NCBI RefSeq assembly: GCF_900109465.1
Contig: NZ_FOAZ01000016.1
Span: 192,140-256,139, forward strand
Reading direction: 5' to 3'
DNA from: Streptacidiphilus jiangxiensis
Lineage (GTDB): Bacteria > Actinomycetota > Actinomycetes > Streptomycetales > Streptomycetaceae
Length of the DNA: 64,000 nt
Of the stretch, positions 55,039 to 62,705 are shown piece after piece. Each line of letters begins with the position of its first letter. Positions within the stretch are counted from its first letter, which is position 1. The notes beneath the pieces were generated by a model. That model made no database searches, was not told the DNA's origin, and saw only the letters and a list, made by a program, of their open reading frames with translations. The position numbers and the translations under genes were made by a program.

Positions 55039-56226
55039 ATGACCACCACCGTCGCACCCGGAAACCCCGCCACGGCCGCGCCCTCGCCCTGGCGTCGCAT
55101 GCGCGTGTGGGGCGCCGCCCACGCCGTCGACGACCTCTACCAGGGCCTCGTGCCGGCCGCCGTCCCCTACTTCGTCCTCGACCGCCACTACGGCTATCTC
55201 GCCGCGACCGGCCTCACCCTGGCCGCGACGCTCGGCAGCGCCGTCCCGCAGCCGTTCCTCGGCCTGGCCGTCGACCGGTTCCGGCTCCCCTGGCTGGCCG
55301 GTGCGGGGGTGGGCCTGGCCGGGCTCGGTCTCGCGCTGGCGGGACTGGTCGGGCCCTACCCGGCCGTGTGGTGCCTGGTCCTGCTCTCGGGTCTCGGGGT
55401 GGCGATGTTCCACCCGGCCGCGGGCAGGGCGGCCCGAGTGGACGCGGGCGACAGTGCGGCGGCGATGAGTGTCTTCGCGGCGGGTGGCAGCGTCGGCTTC
55501 TTCCTGGCGCCCGTGCTGGCCACGCCCGCGCTGGCGGCCTGGGGAGTCGGCGCGCTGGCCCTCTTCCTTCCGCCCGCAGCCCTGATGGCGTTCGTGCTCC
55601 TGGCTCGGGCCCGCCGTGCGCAGCTCGCGCCGCCCAGGGCCTCGGCCGCGCACGGCGCCGACCGCTGGGGCCCGTTCGCGGTGCTGACCGGCGTGGAGGT
55701 GCTGCGCTCGGTGGCCTTCTTCGGGCTCAGCACCTTTGTCGAGCTGTACTGGCTGCGTGACCTGCACGCCTCGCGTGCCCTGGCCGCCGCGGCGCTGACC
55801 TGCTTTCTCGCGGGCGGGGTGGCGGGCACGCTGACGGGCGGTCGGCTGGCCGACCGCTGGGGGATGGTCCGCACGATCCAGTGCGGCACGGCCCTGGTGC
55901 TGCCCTTCCTGGCCGCGCTGCTGCTGGTGCCGGGGGCCTGGCCGCCGCTGCTGTTCGCGCTGCTGACCGGCGCCGCGCTGAACCTGCCGTTCGCGGTGCT
56001 GGTCAAGCTCGGCCAGGACTACCTGCCGACCCGCCCCGGCACGGCGGCCGGGGTCACGCTGGGGCTCGCGGTCAGCGTCGGCGGGCTGATCGCCCCCGGC
56101 CTCGGCCTGATCGCCCAGGCTCACGGCCCCCGTGGCGCGCTGGTCGCGCTCTGCACGGTCCCGCCGGCGGCGTTGCTGCTGGGTCTGCTGCTGCCGGAGC
56201 CGCAGCCCTCGGGCCGTCAGGCCTGA
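55039..56226 (+). CDS. Fsr-like MFS efflux transporter
   Basis: A 395-residue transporter resembling fosmidomycin-resistance protein Fsr. The first helix reads AHAVDDLYQGLVPAAVPYFV, and AMFHPAAGRAARV in the middle matches the Fsr group (FHP motif). About 12 helices are present, with the loop DRFRLPW after helix 2. Predicted to export small drugs or metabolites; fosmidomycin itself is not proven. ATG 55039 is the first good start. Ten bp of its 3' end overlap the convergent mscL gene. Confidence 0.85.
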   Translation: MTTTVAPGNPATAAPSPWRRMRVWGAAHAVDDLYQGLVPAAVPYFVLDRHYGYLAATGLTLAATLGSAVPQPFLGLAVDRFRLPWLAGAGVGLAGLGLALAGLVGPYPAVWCLVLLSGLGVAMFHPAAGRAARVDAGDSAAAMSVFAAGGSVGFFLAPVLATPALAAWGVGALALFLPPAALMAFVLLARARRAQLAPPRASAAHGADRWGPFAVLTGVEVLRSVAFFGLSTFVELYWLRDLHASRALAAAALTCFLAGGVAGTLTGGRLADRWGMVRTIQCGTALVLPFLAALLLVPGAWPPLLFALLTGAALNLPFAVLVKLGQDYLPTRPGTAAGVTLGLAVSVGGLIAPGLGLIAQAHGPRGALVALCTVPPAALLLGLLLPEPQPSGRQA

Positions 56227-56645
56227 GGCGGCTGGTCCGAGCCGCAGTAGCGGCACTTGCTCGCGGCCGCGGGGATGTCCTCGGACAGGCAGGCCGGGCA
56301 GGTCTTCGCCGGGGTCGGGTCGCCGAAGACCGTCACCCCGCGACGGGCCTGCACGTGCTTGTAGGGGATCACGATCAGCGCGTACACGACCGCCATGAAC
56401 ACCACGAAGTAGACGATCGCCGAGATGAAGGCGCCGAGGTTCAGGTAGGTGGCGACGTTGCCCGGCCGGCCGAGCTGCCAGCCGAGGCCGACCGCGCCTC
56501 TGCCCTGGATCCGGGTGATGATCGGGTTGATCACGAAGTCGGTGAACGCCTTGATGAGCGTGCTGAACGCCAGGGCCACGATCAGGCCGATGGCGACCAC
56601 GACGACGTCGCCCCGCATCAGGAAGTTCTTGAATCCTCGCAACAT
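56217..56645 (-). CDS. mscL: mechanosensitive channel MscL with a zinc-ribbon tail
   Basis: A 142-residue large-conductance mechanosensitive channel subunit, opening under membrane tension. The N-terminal helix MLRGFKNFLMRGDVVVVAIG and first TM helix (VALAFSTLIKAFTDFVINPI) are standard; the second helix is at residues 70-95. Instead of ending in the usual short helical bundle it continues into a zinc ribbon: Cys116, Cys119, Cys131, Cys134 (CPACLSEDIPAAASKCRYCG). The start has GGAAGG upstream. Tail function is unknown; it may bind a partner or gate the pore. Confidence 0.9.
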   Translation of the reverse strand: MLRGFKNFLMRGDVVVVAIGLIVALAFSTLIKAFTDFVINPIITRIQGRGAVGLGWQLGRPGNVATYLNLGAFISAIVYFVVFMAVVYALIVIPYKHVQARRGVTVFGDPTPAKTCPACLSEDIPAAASKCRYCGSDQPPQA

Positions 56646-56677
56646 GCACGGGGTCCTTCCCAATAAATCGGACGATC

Positions 56678-59083
56678 TCACTCCGATTCGCTCGAACGGA
56701 GCATCGGCCCACCGTTCGGCGGGGTGAGCGCGGCCGGGATCTGCGTGCGGGAGACGATCGCGAGCTTGGCGAGGATCCGCTCGACGTGGGTGTCCGCGGT
56801 GCGCTTGGACATCACCAGCCGCTCGGCGACCTCCCGATTGGAGAGCCCCTGCGCGACCAGCCCGGCCACCTCGCGCTCGCGCGGCGTCAGCGTCTCCGGC
56901 GACGCCGCGCCCGGCAGGACGAAGGCGCCCTTCGGCCGCGCGGCCGGGGTTCCGGCTGACGTTCCGGCGGAGGATCCGGGCGCGGTCCCCGCCGCGGGGG
57001 CGGACGGTGGGGCGGCGGGCAACGGCAGCTCCGCGTCGGCCCGCAGCGTCGCCAGGACCTGGGCGGACGTCAGCCGCGAGCCCGCCTGCTGCAGGCGGGC
57101 GAACTCCTGCGGGCCGAGCGCGGCGGCCACCAGCTCCGCCACGCGCTCCTGCTCGTCCAGCAGCGACGGCAGCATCGCCACCGGATCGCCGGACAACCGC
57201 CGGTTGTGCTCGGCGTAGCCCAGCAGCCAGGCCGCCTGGGTGTGGCGCCCGCGTCCCGCCGCGTGCCAGCCCAGGCCCAGGCAGGCCAGCGCGCCGATCA
57301 GCGCCTCGCCCACCTCGTCCGCCGCCGACAGGCCCTGGCGCAGCGACTCGACGCTCGCCTCGTGCTCGCCGGCCAGCCATTGGATGACGCCCTGCACGGT
57401 GAGCGTCGAGGCGCGGAACTGGCGGTCGCCGGAGCCCTCCAGGTGCCGCAGGCCCTCCGCGCACCACTGGAGCGCTCCGGCGGTGTCGCCGAGGACGGCC
57501 CGCAGCAGGGCGCCCTCGTAGTGGACGACGGCCATGCCGAGCCGGTCGTCGGCGGCCACGATCCGCGACCGGGCCGTGTCGAGCGCGGCCAGCCCCGCCT
57601 CGACCTCCCCGCACAGGGCCAGCAACGCGCCCTCGTACGCCTCGGCGAAGAGTGCGACCCGCGTCTCGCCCACCCGCTCGGCCACCTCCCGCGCCTGCGC
57701 GAACCGCTCGGGCGCGGCGCCCAGATCGGCGGTCCACATCGCGAACATGCCCGTCAGCAACCGGCCCCAGGCGCGCTCGGGGCAGTCGGCCGGGGCCAGT
57801 GCGAGGCCCTTCTCGATCCAGAAGCCGCCCTCGGACAGCGTCCCGGCCGCGCGCCACAGCGGTGACAGCTGGGTGGCCAGCCACAGGCCCTCCTGCTCGC
57901 GGCCCGGCGTCGCGTACGCGTAGCCGATCGCCGCGCGCAGGTCCGGCAGCTCGGCGCGGACGACGGCGTAGTGCGGGAGCTGGGCGGGCGTCAGCAGCTC
58001 GTCCCAGAAGCGGCGGCCCAGCTCCTGGAAGTGCGCGAAGTGCCGGGCCCGGACGGCCGCGTCGTCGTCCTGCTCGGCCAGGCGCTCCGCGCCGTACTCG
58101 CGGATGGTGTCCAGCAGGCGGTAGCGCGAGCCGTCCGGGCCGGTCCGCTGGACGACGGACTTGTCCACCAGCCCGATCAGCGGCTCGAGGAACCGCTCAC
58201 GCCGCAGCTCGCCGCCGGTGCAGACCTCCTCGACGGCCGGGATGTCGAAGGATCCGGCGAAGACCGAGAGTCTGGCCCACAGCAACCGCTCGCGCGGTGT
58301 GCACAGGTCGTAGGACCAGTCGATGGCCGCGCGCAGCGTCTGGTGCCGGGACCTGGCGGTGCGTCGGCCGCCGGTGAGCACCTCGAAGCTGTGGTCCAGC
58401 CGCGCCGCGAACTCCGCGAGCGGTGCGGCGCGCAGCCGCATCGCGGCCAGCTCCAGGGCGAGCGGCATCCCGTCCAGGCGCTCCACCAGCGCCAGCAGCC
58501 GGCCCCGGTTGGCGTCGGTGACGGCGAACCGCGGATCGGCGGAGGCGGCCCGTTGGGCGAACAGTTCCAACGCGTCCTCGGGCGCGAAGGGCGCGAGGGC
58601 GAGGCAGCACTCGCCGGGGACGTCGAGCGGCTGGCGGCTGGTCGCCAGCACGCTGACCTCCGGCGCGCCCTGCAGCAGCAGTTCGCACAGCTCGGCGCAG
58701 GCGTCGAGCAGGTGCTCGCAGGTGTCCAGGACGAGCAGCAGCCGACGCCGGCTCAGGTGCTCGACCAGCGCGTCCGTCGGCGCCATCCCGGACTGCTCGG
58801 GCAGGCCGAGGGTGGCGGCCAGGGTGGTCGGCAGCAGCTCGGGGTCGCGCAGGGCGGAGAGGTCCGCCCACCAGACGCCGTCCGGCATCCGGGCCTGCCA
58901 CGGCCGTGCCGCGCGTAGCGCGACCCTGCTCTTGCCGACGCCGCCCGGCCCCACCAGGGTGACCGCCCGGCTGCCGGCCAGGGCCCCCTGGACGGCGGCG
59001 ACGTCGGCCTCGCGGGCGACGAAGCTGGTGAACTCCATCGGGAGCCGTCCCGGGCGGCGCGGTCCGTGACCGGTGTTGTGCAT
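56678..59083 (-). CDS. LuxR-type STAND ATPase regulator
   Basis: An 801-residue regulator. The ATPase has Walker A GPGGVGKSR (residues 45-53) and Walker B LLLVLDTCEHLLD. The helical middle has TPR-like repeats to about residue 640. The Pro/Ala-rich linker precedes a C-terminal LuxR HTH (LTPREREVAGLVAQGLSNREVAERLVMSKRTADTHVERIL, residues about 745-785). Such large ATP-binding regulators are activators, often of secondary metabolism. It is divergent from another STAND ATPase. The ATG at 59083 or one at 59038 could be the start. Confidence 0.88.
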   Translation of the reverse strand: MHNTGHGPRRPGRLPMEFTSFVAREADVAAVQGALAGSRAVTLVGPGGVGKSRVALRAARPWQARMPDGVWWADLSALRDPELLPTTLAATLGLPEQSGMAPTDALVEHLSRRRLLLVLDTCEHLLDACAELCELLLQGAPEVSVLATSRQPLDVPGECCLALAPFAPEDALELFAQRAASADPRFAVTDANRGRLLALVERLDGMPLALELAAMRLRAAPLAEFAARLDHSFEVLTGGRRTARSRHQTLRAAIDWSYDLCTPRERLLWARLSVFAGSFDIPAVEEVCTGGELRRERFLEPLIGLVDKSVVQRTGPDGSRYRLLDTIREYGAERLAEQDDDAAVRARHFAHFQELGRRFWDELLTPAQLPHYAVVRAELPDLRAAIGYAYATPGREQEGLWLATQLSPLWRAAGTLSEGGFWIEKGLALAPADCPERAWGRLLTGMFAMWTADLGAAPERFAQAREVAERVGETRVALFAEAYEGALLALCGEVEAGLAALDTARSRIVAADDRLGMAVVHYEGALLRAVLGDTAGALQWCAEGLRHLEGSGDRQFRASTLTVQGVIQWLAGEHEASVESLRQGLSAADEVGEALIGALACLGLGWHAAGRGRHTQAAWLLGYAEHNRRLSGDPVAMLPSLLDEQERVAELVAAALGPQEFARLQQAGSRLTSAQVLATLRADAELPLPAAPPSAPAAGTAPGSSAGTSAGTPAARPKGAFVLPGAASPETLTPREREVAGLVAQGLSNREVAERLVMSKRTADTHVERILAKLAIVSRTQIPAALTPPNGGPMLRSSESE

Positions 59084-59468
59084 GGGCCGTGAGCGTACCT
59101 ACGGACACCCGGTCGGAGGGTGTCCGTTCACCCGCGCCGGTGACGGATGACCGGAACCGTCCGGACCGGTTCCGGACAGGGACCGGTGTGGTGGCGCGTC
59201 CGACCGGCTCGGGGTGGTTCGTGTCCGGTCCGTGGCGTGGCGCGTCCGGATCGTACGGAGGCATCACTACGTACGTATTCGCTCTCCCGTTCGTACGGAT
59301 CGCTGTCTCGCGTCATGCGTCGATGTCCCGCGACACCGCCCGCCCGATCCTCGCGTTGGATCAGCCGTGACGCGCGGAGACCGCCGCCCCGGAGGGGCCC
59401 GAAACGTTTCAGCGCGCACCCCCGCCGGCGTCGGCCCGCGGGGAAACGGGGAACGGGGGTCGAGAGGG
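59084..59468. promoter_or_regulatory. 385-bp divergent control region with two inverted repeats
   Basis: Two inverted repeats with the same 7-nt spacer occur: ACGGACACCC/GGGTGTCCGT (59101-59110, 59118-59127) and CCGGAACCG/CGGTTCCGG (59151-59159, 59167-59175). Further right a TACGTACGTA palindrome and two copies of TCGTACGGA occur (about 59247-59310). The region separates two divergent STAND ATPase genes, so it probably binds one or more regulators. Confidence 0.6.
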
Positions 59469-61661
59469 ATGACGAGGGTGACCTGGAACGGGACAGCGGG
59501 CACGGACGGGCCGTGGGCCGAGCCGTGCGCCGCGCGGCCGCTGATCGGGCGGGAGCGCGAGTCCGCGCTGCTGCACGGGCTGCTCAGCCGCCACCGGCTG
59601 GTGACGGTCACCGGACCGGTCGGGGTCGGCAAGAGCCTGCTGGCCGTGACCGCACTGCGCGCCCGCTCCCGGGTGACGGCGACCGCGCTGCTCCTCGTCC
59701 GCGTGCCGGAGCTCGCCGCCTTCGGGTCCGGCGCTCCGTGGCCGGGCGTTCCCGCTCCTGCCGCCGGTGGCGGCCGGACCGCCGCGCAGCGGCTCGTGGC
59801 GGCCGTGCTCGCGGTGCTCGGCGGCGAGGCCGAGCTCGACGCGGCCGGTGAGATCGGCGCCGCACTCGACGCGTTCACCGAGGCCGTCTCCGAGCCGGAG
59901 CACCGCGAGCCGGTGCTGCTGCTGGACGACGTGGACGCCGTCCAGGCGGGCGCGCTGCGGCTGGTGGCGCTGCTGCTGCGGCGCTGCCCGGTCCTGCGCG
60001 TGGTGGTGACGGCGCGGCGACCGCTCGGGCTCGGGGACGAGCGCGTGCTGCGGCTGGCGCCGCTGCCCGTGCGGTCCGGGCTCGGCGCGCCCGCGGTGCG
60101 GCTGTTGCTCGAACACGCGCGCACGGTCCGGCCCGGGCTGGTGCTCGACGCGGCGGCCTCGGCCGCCCTCGTGGAGATCTGCACGGCCCTGGACGGTCTG
60201 CCGCTGGCGCTCACCCACGCGGCGCGGCAGCTGGACAGCCTGGAGCCGGTCGAACTGGCGGAGCGGCTGCGCGAGCGCGGCCGACTCGGACTCGGCGACC
60301 CGGCGGCCGACCTCCCCCGGCACCGGACGTTGCGCCGGGCGCTGGGCACGGTGGAGGCGCAGTGCGACCCGCGCGACCGGATCGTCTGGAGCCGCGTCGG
60401 GATGTTCGCGGGGTCCTTCACCGAGGAGTCGGCCGCGGCCCTGTGCGCGGGCGGGGGCGTCGACGCGGAGCAGGTGCCGGCATGCCTGGTGCGGTTGGTC
60501 GCGGCCGGGGTGCTGGTCCCGCTGGGCGACCCCGCCGGGGTGCGCACCGCGCGGTTCGGGATGTCGCGGCTCGCGGCGGAGTTCGCCCGCGAGCGGCTGG
60601 CCGAGGCGGGCGGGACGACGGCGGCCTGGGACCGGTTGGCCCGGCACGTGGTCCGGATCGCCGCGACGGCCGGGAGCCTGTGGGACTGCGGCGCCCAGGC
60701 CCAGGCCGTCGAGCTGGTGCAGGACGAGCGGCCGAACCTGCTCGCGGTGCTGCGCCGACCCGCGGCGACGCCGGAGCAGGCGGACGCGCTGCTGCCGGCG
60801 GTGCTCGACCTGTGGTTCTGGTGGGTCCGGCACGATCCCGACGAGGGCCGCCGTCTGCTCGGCGCCCTGCTCGCACGCTGCTCGGGCGCGGAGGCGCTGG
60901 TGCACCGGGCGCAGTGGCTGGCGGTCTGGCTGGGTGCCCGCGTCGAGGTCGGGACCGTCGGTCTCGACCCGCTGGGCGCGGCCTGGGCCGCCGCGCTGCT
61001 GGCCGACGACCGGGCGGGTGTCGGCCGGATCGCCTTCGTCCAGGCCCTTGCGGCCTGGCGCGACGGCGATCCGGAAGCGGCGGTCCGGCTGCTGCGCGAG
61101 GCGGTGGAGCTGGTTCCCGGCTACGCCCCGGGCGGCCCGTCCGCCGCGACGGTCCTGGCGGTCCTCGCGTTGGTGGAGGCCGAACACGCGCCGCGCAGGG
61201 CCCGCCGGTCGGCCTGGCGCGCCATCACCTGGGCGGGCGGGAGCGGCGACGGCTGGTCCTGCCGGCTCGCCCGCCACGCCCTGGCGCTGCTCGACGCCCA
61301 CGCCGGCCGCCCCGGCCCGGCCGCCCGCCGGGCCCGCCGGATGCTCGCCGTCCAACGACCGGACCTGCCGACCCCGCCCGGCACGGCCGCGCTGCGCCGT
61401 CTGGCCGAGGCGGTGGCCGCGCAGAACGTGGGCGTGCGGGAGGGTGAGGGCGTGGAGCCCTCGGCCGCCTCCCGCTCGCGACGAGCGGGCCGGGTGGACG
61501 CCCGAGACGCGGTGCCGCTCCCGCCGCCGCCCGGTCGTCCCGCGGCGGTTCGGTCGGAGGTCTGCGGTGCGCTGCGGGACGTCGCGGAGGAGCGGGTGGG
61601 CCTCCGGCCCGCCGAGCAGGGCCGGATCGGCGGGGCGCAGCGCGCGTCCCGGCGGAACTAG
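59469..61661 (+). CDS. STAND ATPase lacking a DNA-binding domain
   Basis: A 730-residue relative of the divergent LuxR-type protein. Walker A GPVGVGKSL is at residues 49-57, and Walker B is EPVLLLDDVDAV. The winged-helix/helical region includes IVWSRVGMFAGSFTEESAAAL. The long helical C-terminal half shows Ala/Leu TPR-like runs and ends in an Arg/Pro-rich tail with no LuxR helix-turn-helix. It may regulate through protein contact, perhaps with the divergent LuxR protein. ATG 59469 follows GAGAGGG. Confidence 0.82.
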   Translation: MTRVTWNGTAGTDGPWAEPCAARPLIGRERESALLHGLLSRHRLVTVTGPVGVGKSLLAVTALRARSRVTATALLLVRVPELAAFGSGAPWPGVPAPAAGGGRTAAQRLVAAVLAVLGGEAELDAAGEIGAALDAFTEAVSEPEHREPVLLLDDVDAVQAGALRLVALLLRRCPVLRVVVTARRPLGLGDERVLRLAPLPVRSGLGAPAVRLLLEHARTVRPGLVLDAAASAALVEICTALDGLPLALTHAARQLDSLEPVELAERLRERGRLGLGDPAADLPRHRTLRRALGTVEAQCDPRDRIVWSRVGMFAGSFTEESAAALCAGGGVDAEQVPACLVRLVAAGVLVPLGDPAGVRTARFGMSRLAAEFARERLAEAGGTTAAWDRLARHVVRIAATAGSLWDCGAQAQAVELVQDERPNLLAVLRRPAATPEQADALLPAVLDLWFWWVRHDPDEGRRLLGALLARCSGAEALVHRAQWLAVWLGARVEVGTVGLDPLGAAWAAALLADDRAGVGRIAFVQALAAWRDGDPEAAVRLLREAVELVPGYAPGGPSAATVLAVLALVEAEHAPRRARRSAWRAITWAGGSGDGWSCRLARHALALLDAHAGRPGPAARRARRMLAVQRPDLPTPPGTAALRRLAEAVAAQNVGVREGEGVEPSAASRSRRAGRVDARDAVPLPPPPGRPAAVRSEVCGALRDVAEERVGLRPAEQGRIGGAQRASRRN

Positions 61662-61682
61662 CGGACCGGAGGGAGCCCGACC

Positions 61683-61895
61683 ATGGCCGCATCGCACCCT
61701 CCAGGAGGGCTGCCCGAGCTGTGCACCGCGCTGGCCCTGCACGTGGGGGACTGGCTGGAACTGGACGGCAAGCCCTGGCAGATCACGGATCTGCGGTTCC
61801 GCTGCGACGGCGGCCGGGTCGTGCACCTGGCCGGCCGCCCGCCGTTCACGATGGGTCCGCGCAGCGCCCTGCCCGTCTACCGCCACGACCGCTGA
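61683..61895 (+). CDS. small hypothetical protein
   Basis: A 70-residue protein from ATG 61683, after GGAGGGAGCCC, starting 22 bp past the STAND gene. Its core VGDWLELDGKPWQITDLRFRCDGGRVVHLAGRPP is a compact beta-rich fold, perhaps an OB- or SH3-like barrel. No family recognised. Probably co-transcribed with the STAND ATPase. Confidence 0.6.
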   Translation: MAASHPPGGLPELCTALALHVGDWLELDGKPWQITDLRFRCDGGRVVHLAGRPPFTMGPRSALPVYRHDR

Positions 61896-61949
61896 GTGGT
61901 CGGTCGCGTCGAGCGGTGGCCGCCGGGTCGGAACGCTTGGCAACGCGAC

Positions 61950-61969
61950 TGTCGCGATATATCGTGAGC
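61950..61969. promoter_or_regulatory. palindrome upstream of the DUF1707 gene
   Basis: A palindromic CGATATATCG core (61955-61964) within TGTCGCGATATATCGTGA lies 36 bp before the start at 62005, in an AT-rich patch of an otherwise GC-rich gap. It resembles operators of PadR- or similar dimeric regulators; no such regulator gene is adjacent. Confidence 0.55.
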
Positions 61970-62004
61970 CTGTCGGGGTGTTGCCGGAGCGAGAGGGCGA
62001 GCGG

Positions 62005-62577
62005 ATGCCTGGCGAGATCGTCACCGTCGGCGCGGCGGGGCTGAAGGCCGCGCACGTCGACCGCGACCATGCGATCGAGCGGCTGCGCGCTGCCGCGGCC
62101 GAGGGTCGGCTGACGTCGGAGGAGCTGGACGAGCGCGTCGAGGCGGCCCTGACCGCCCGCACCTTCGGGCAGCTGGCCGCACTGACGGCCGACCTGCCCG
62201 AGAGCGACGACGGCGTCGCGGTCATCCGCCAGGTCACCGGCAAGGTGCGCCGCGAGGGGGCCTGGGAGGTGCCGGCCGTGATGGACCTGCGGCCCGCCTG
62301 GTGCGACGTGACGTTGGACTTCACCCAGGCGCGCATCGTCCACCCGACGCTCCACCTCGCGCTGGACATGAAGGGCGGTGCGCTGCGCCTGATCACCAGG
62401 CCGGGCGTGGTCGTCGACGCGACCGCGCTCACGCTCCAGTTCGCCAAGACGAAGCTGCGCCCGGACGCGAGCCCCTCCCCGGCCGACCTGCGCGAGCCGC
62501 TGCTGCGGATCCGGCTCACCGGCGCCCTGCACTTCGGCAAGGTCGTCGTCCGCCCGGCGCGGCGCTTCGGTCGCTGA
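62005..62577 (+). CDS. DUF1707 protein with a LiaF-like C-terminus
   Basis: A 190-residue protein. The N-terminal HVDRDHAIERLRAAAAEGRLTSEELDERVEAALTARTFGQLAALTADLP is the DUF1707/SHOCT-like motif. The C-terminal part has the repeated beta pattern of LiaF/cell-wall-active-antibiotic response proteins (VMDLRPAWCDVTLDFTQARIVHPTLHLALDMKGGALRLI). No membrane helix is seen. The family is common in actinobacteria; an envelope-stress role is an inference from the LiaF-like part. Probably under the palindrome at 61950-61969. Confidence 0.85.
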   Translation: MPGEIVTVGAAGLKAAHVDRDHAIERLRAAAAEGRLTSEELDERVEAALTARTFGQLAALTADLPESDDGVAVIRQVTGKVRREGAWEVPAVMDLRPAWCDVTLDFTQARIVHPTLHLALDMKGGALRLITRPGVVVDATALTLQFAKTKLRPDASPSPADLREPLLRIRLTGALHFGKVVVRPARRFGR

Positions 62578-62705
62578 CCCTCGTCACTCCGGGTCGACCT
62601 GAGGTGCCGACATGTCGGCTGACGGGGTGAATATCCGTCACCCGTCGTGATCTTGGCGGCGCGTCGCTCCCTTGACCGTTCAATCACCCCCGCAGGGTCG
62701 GGGAC

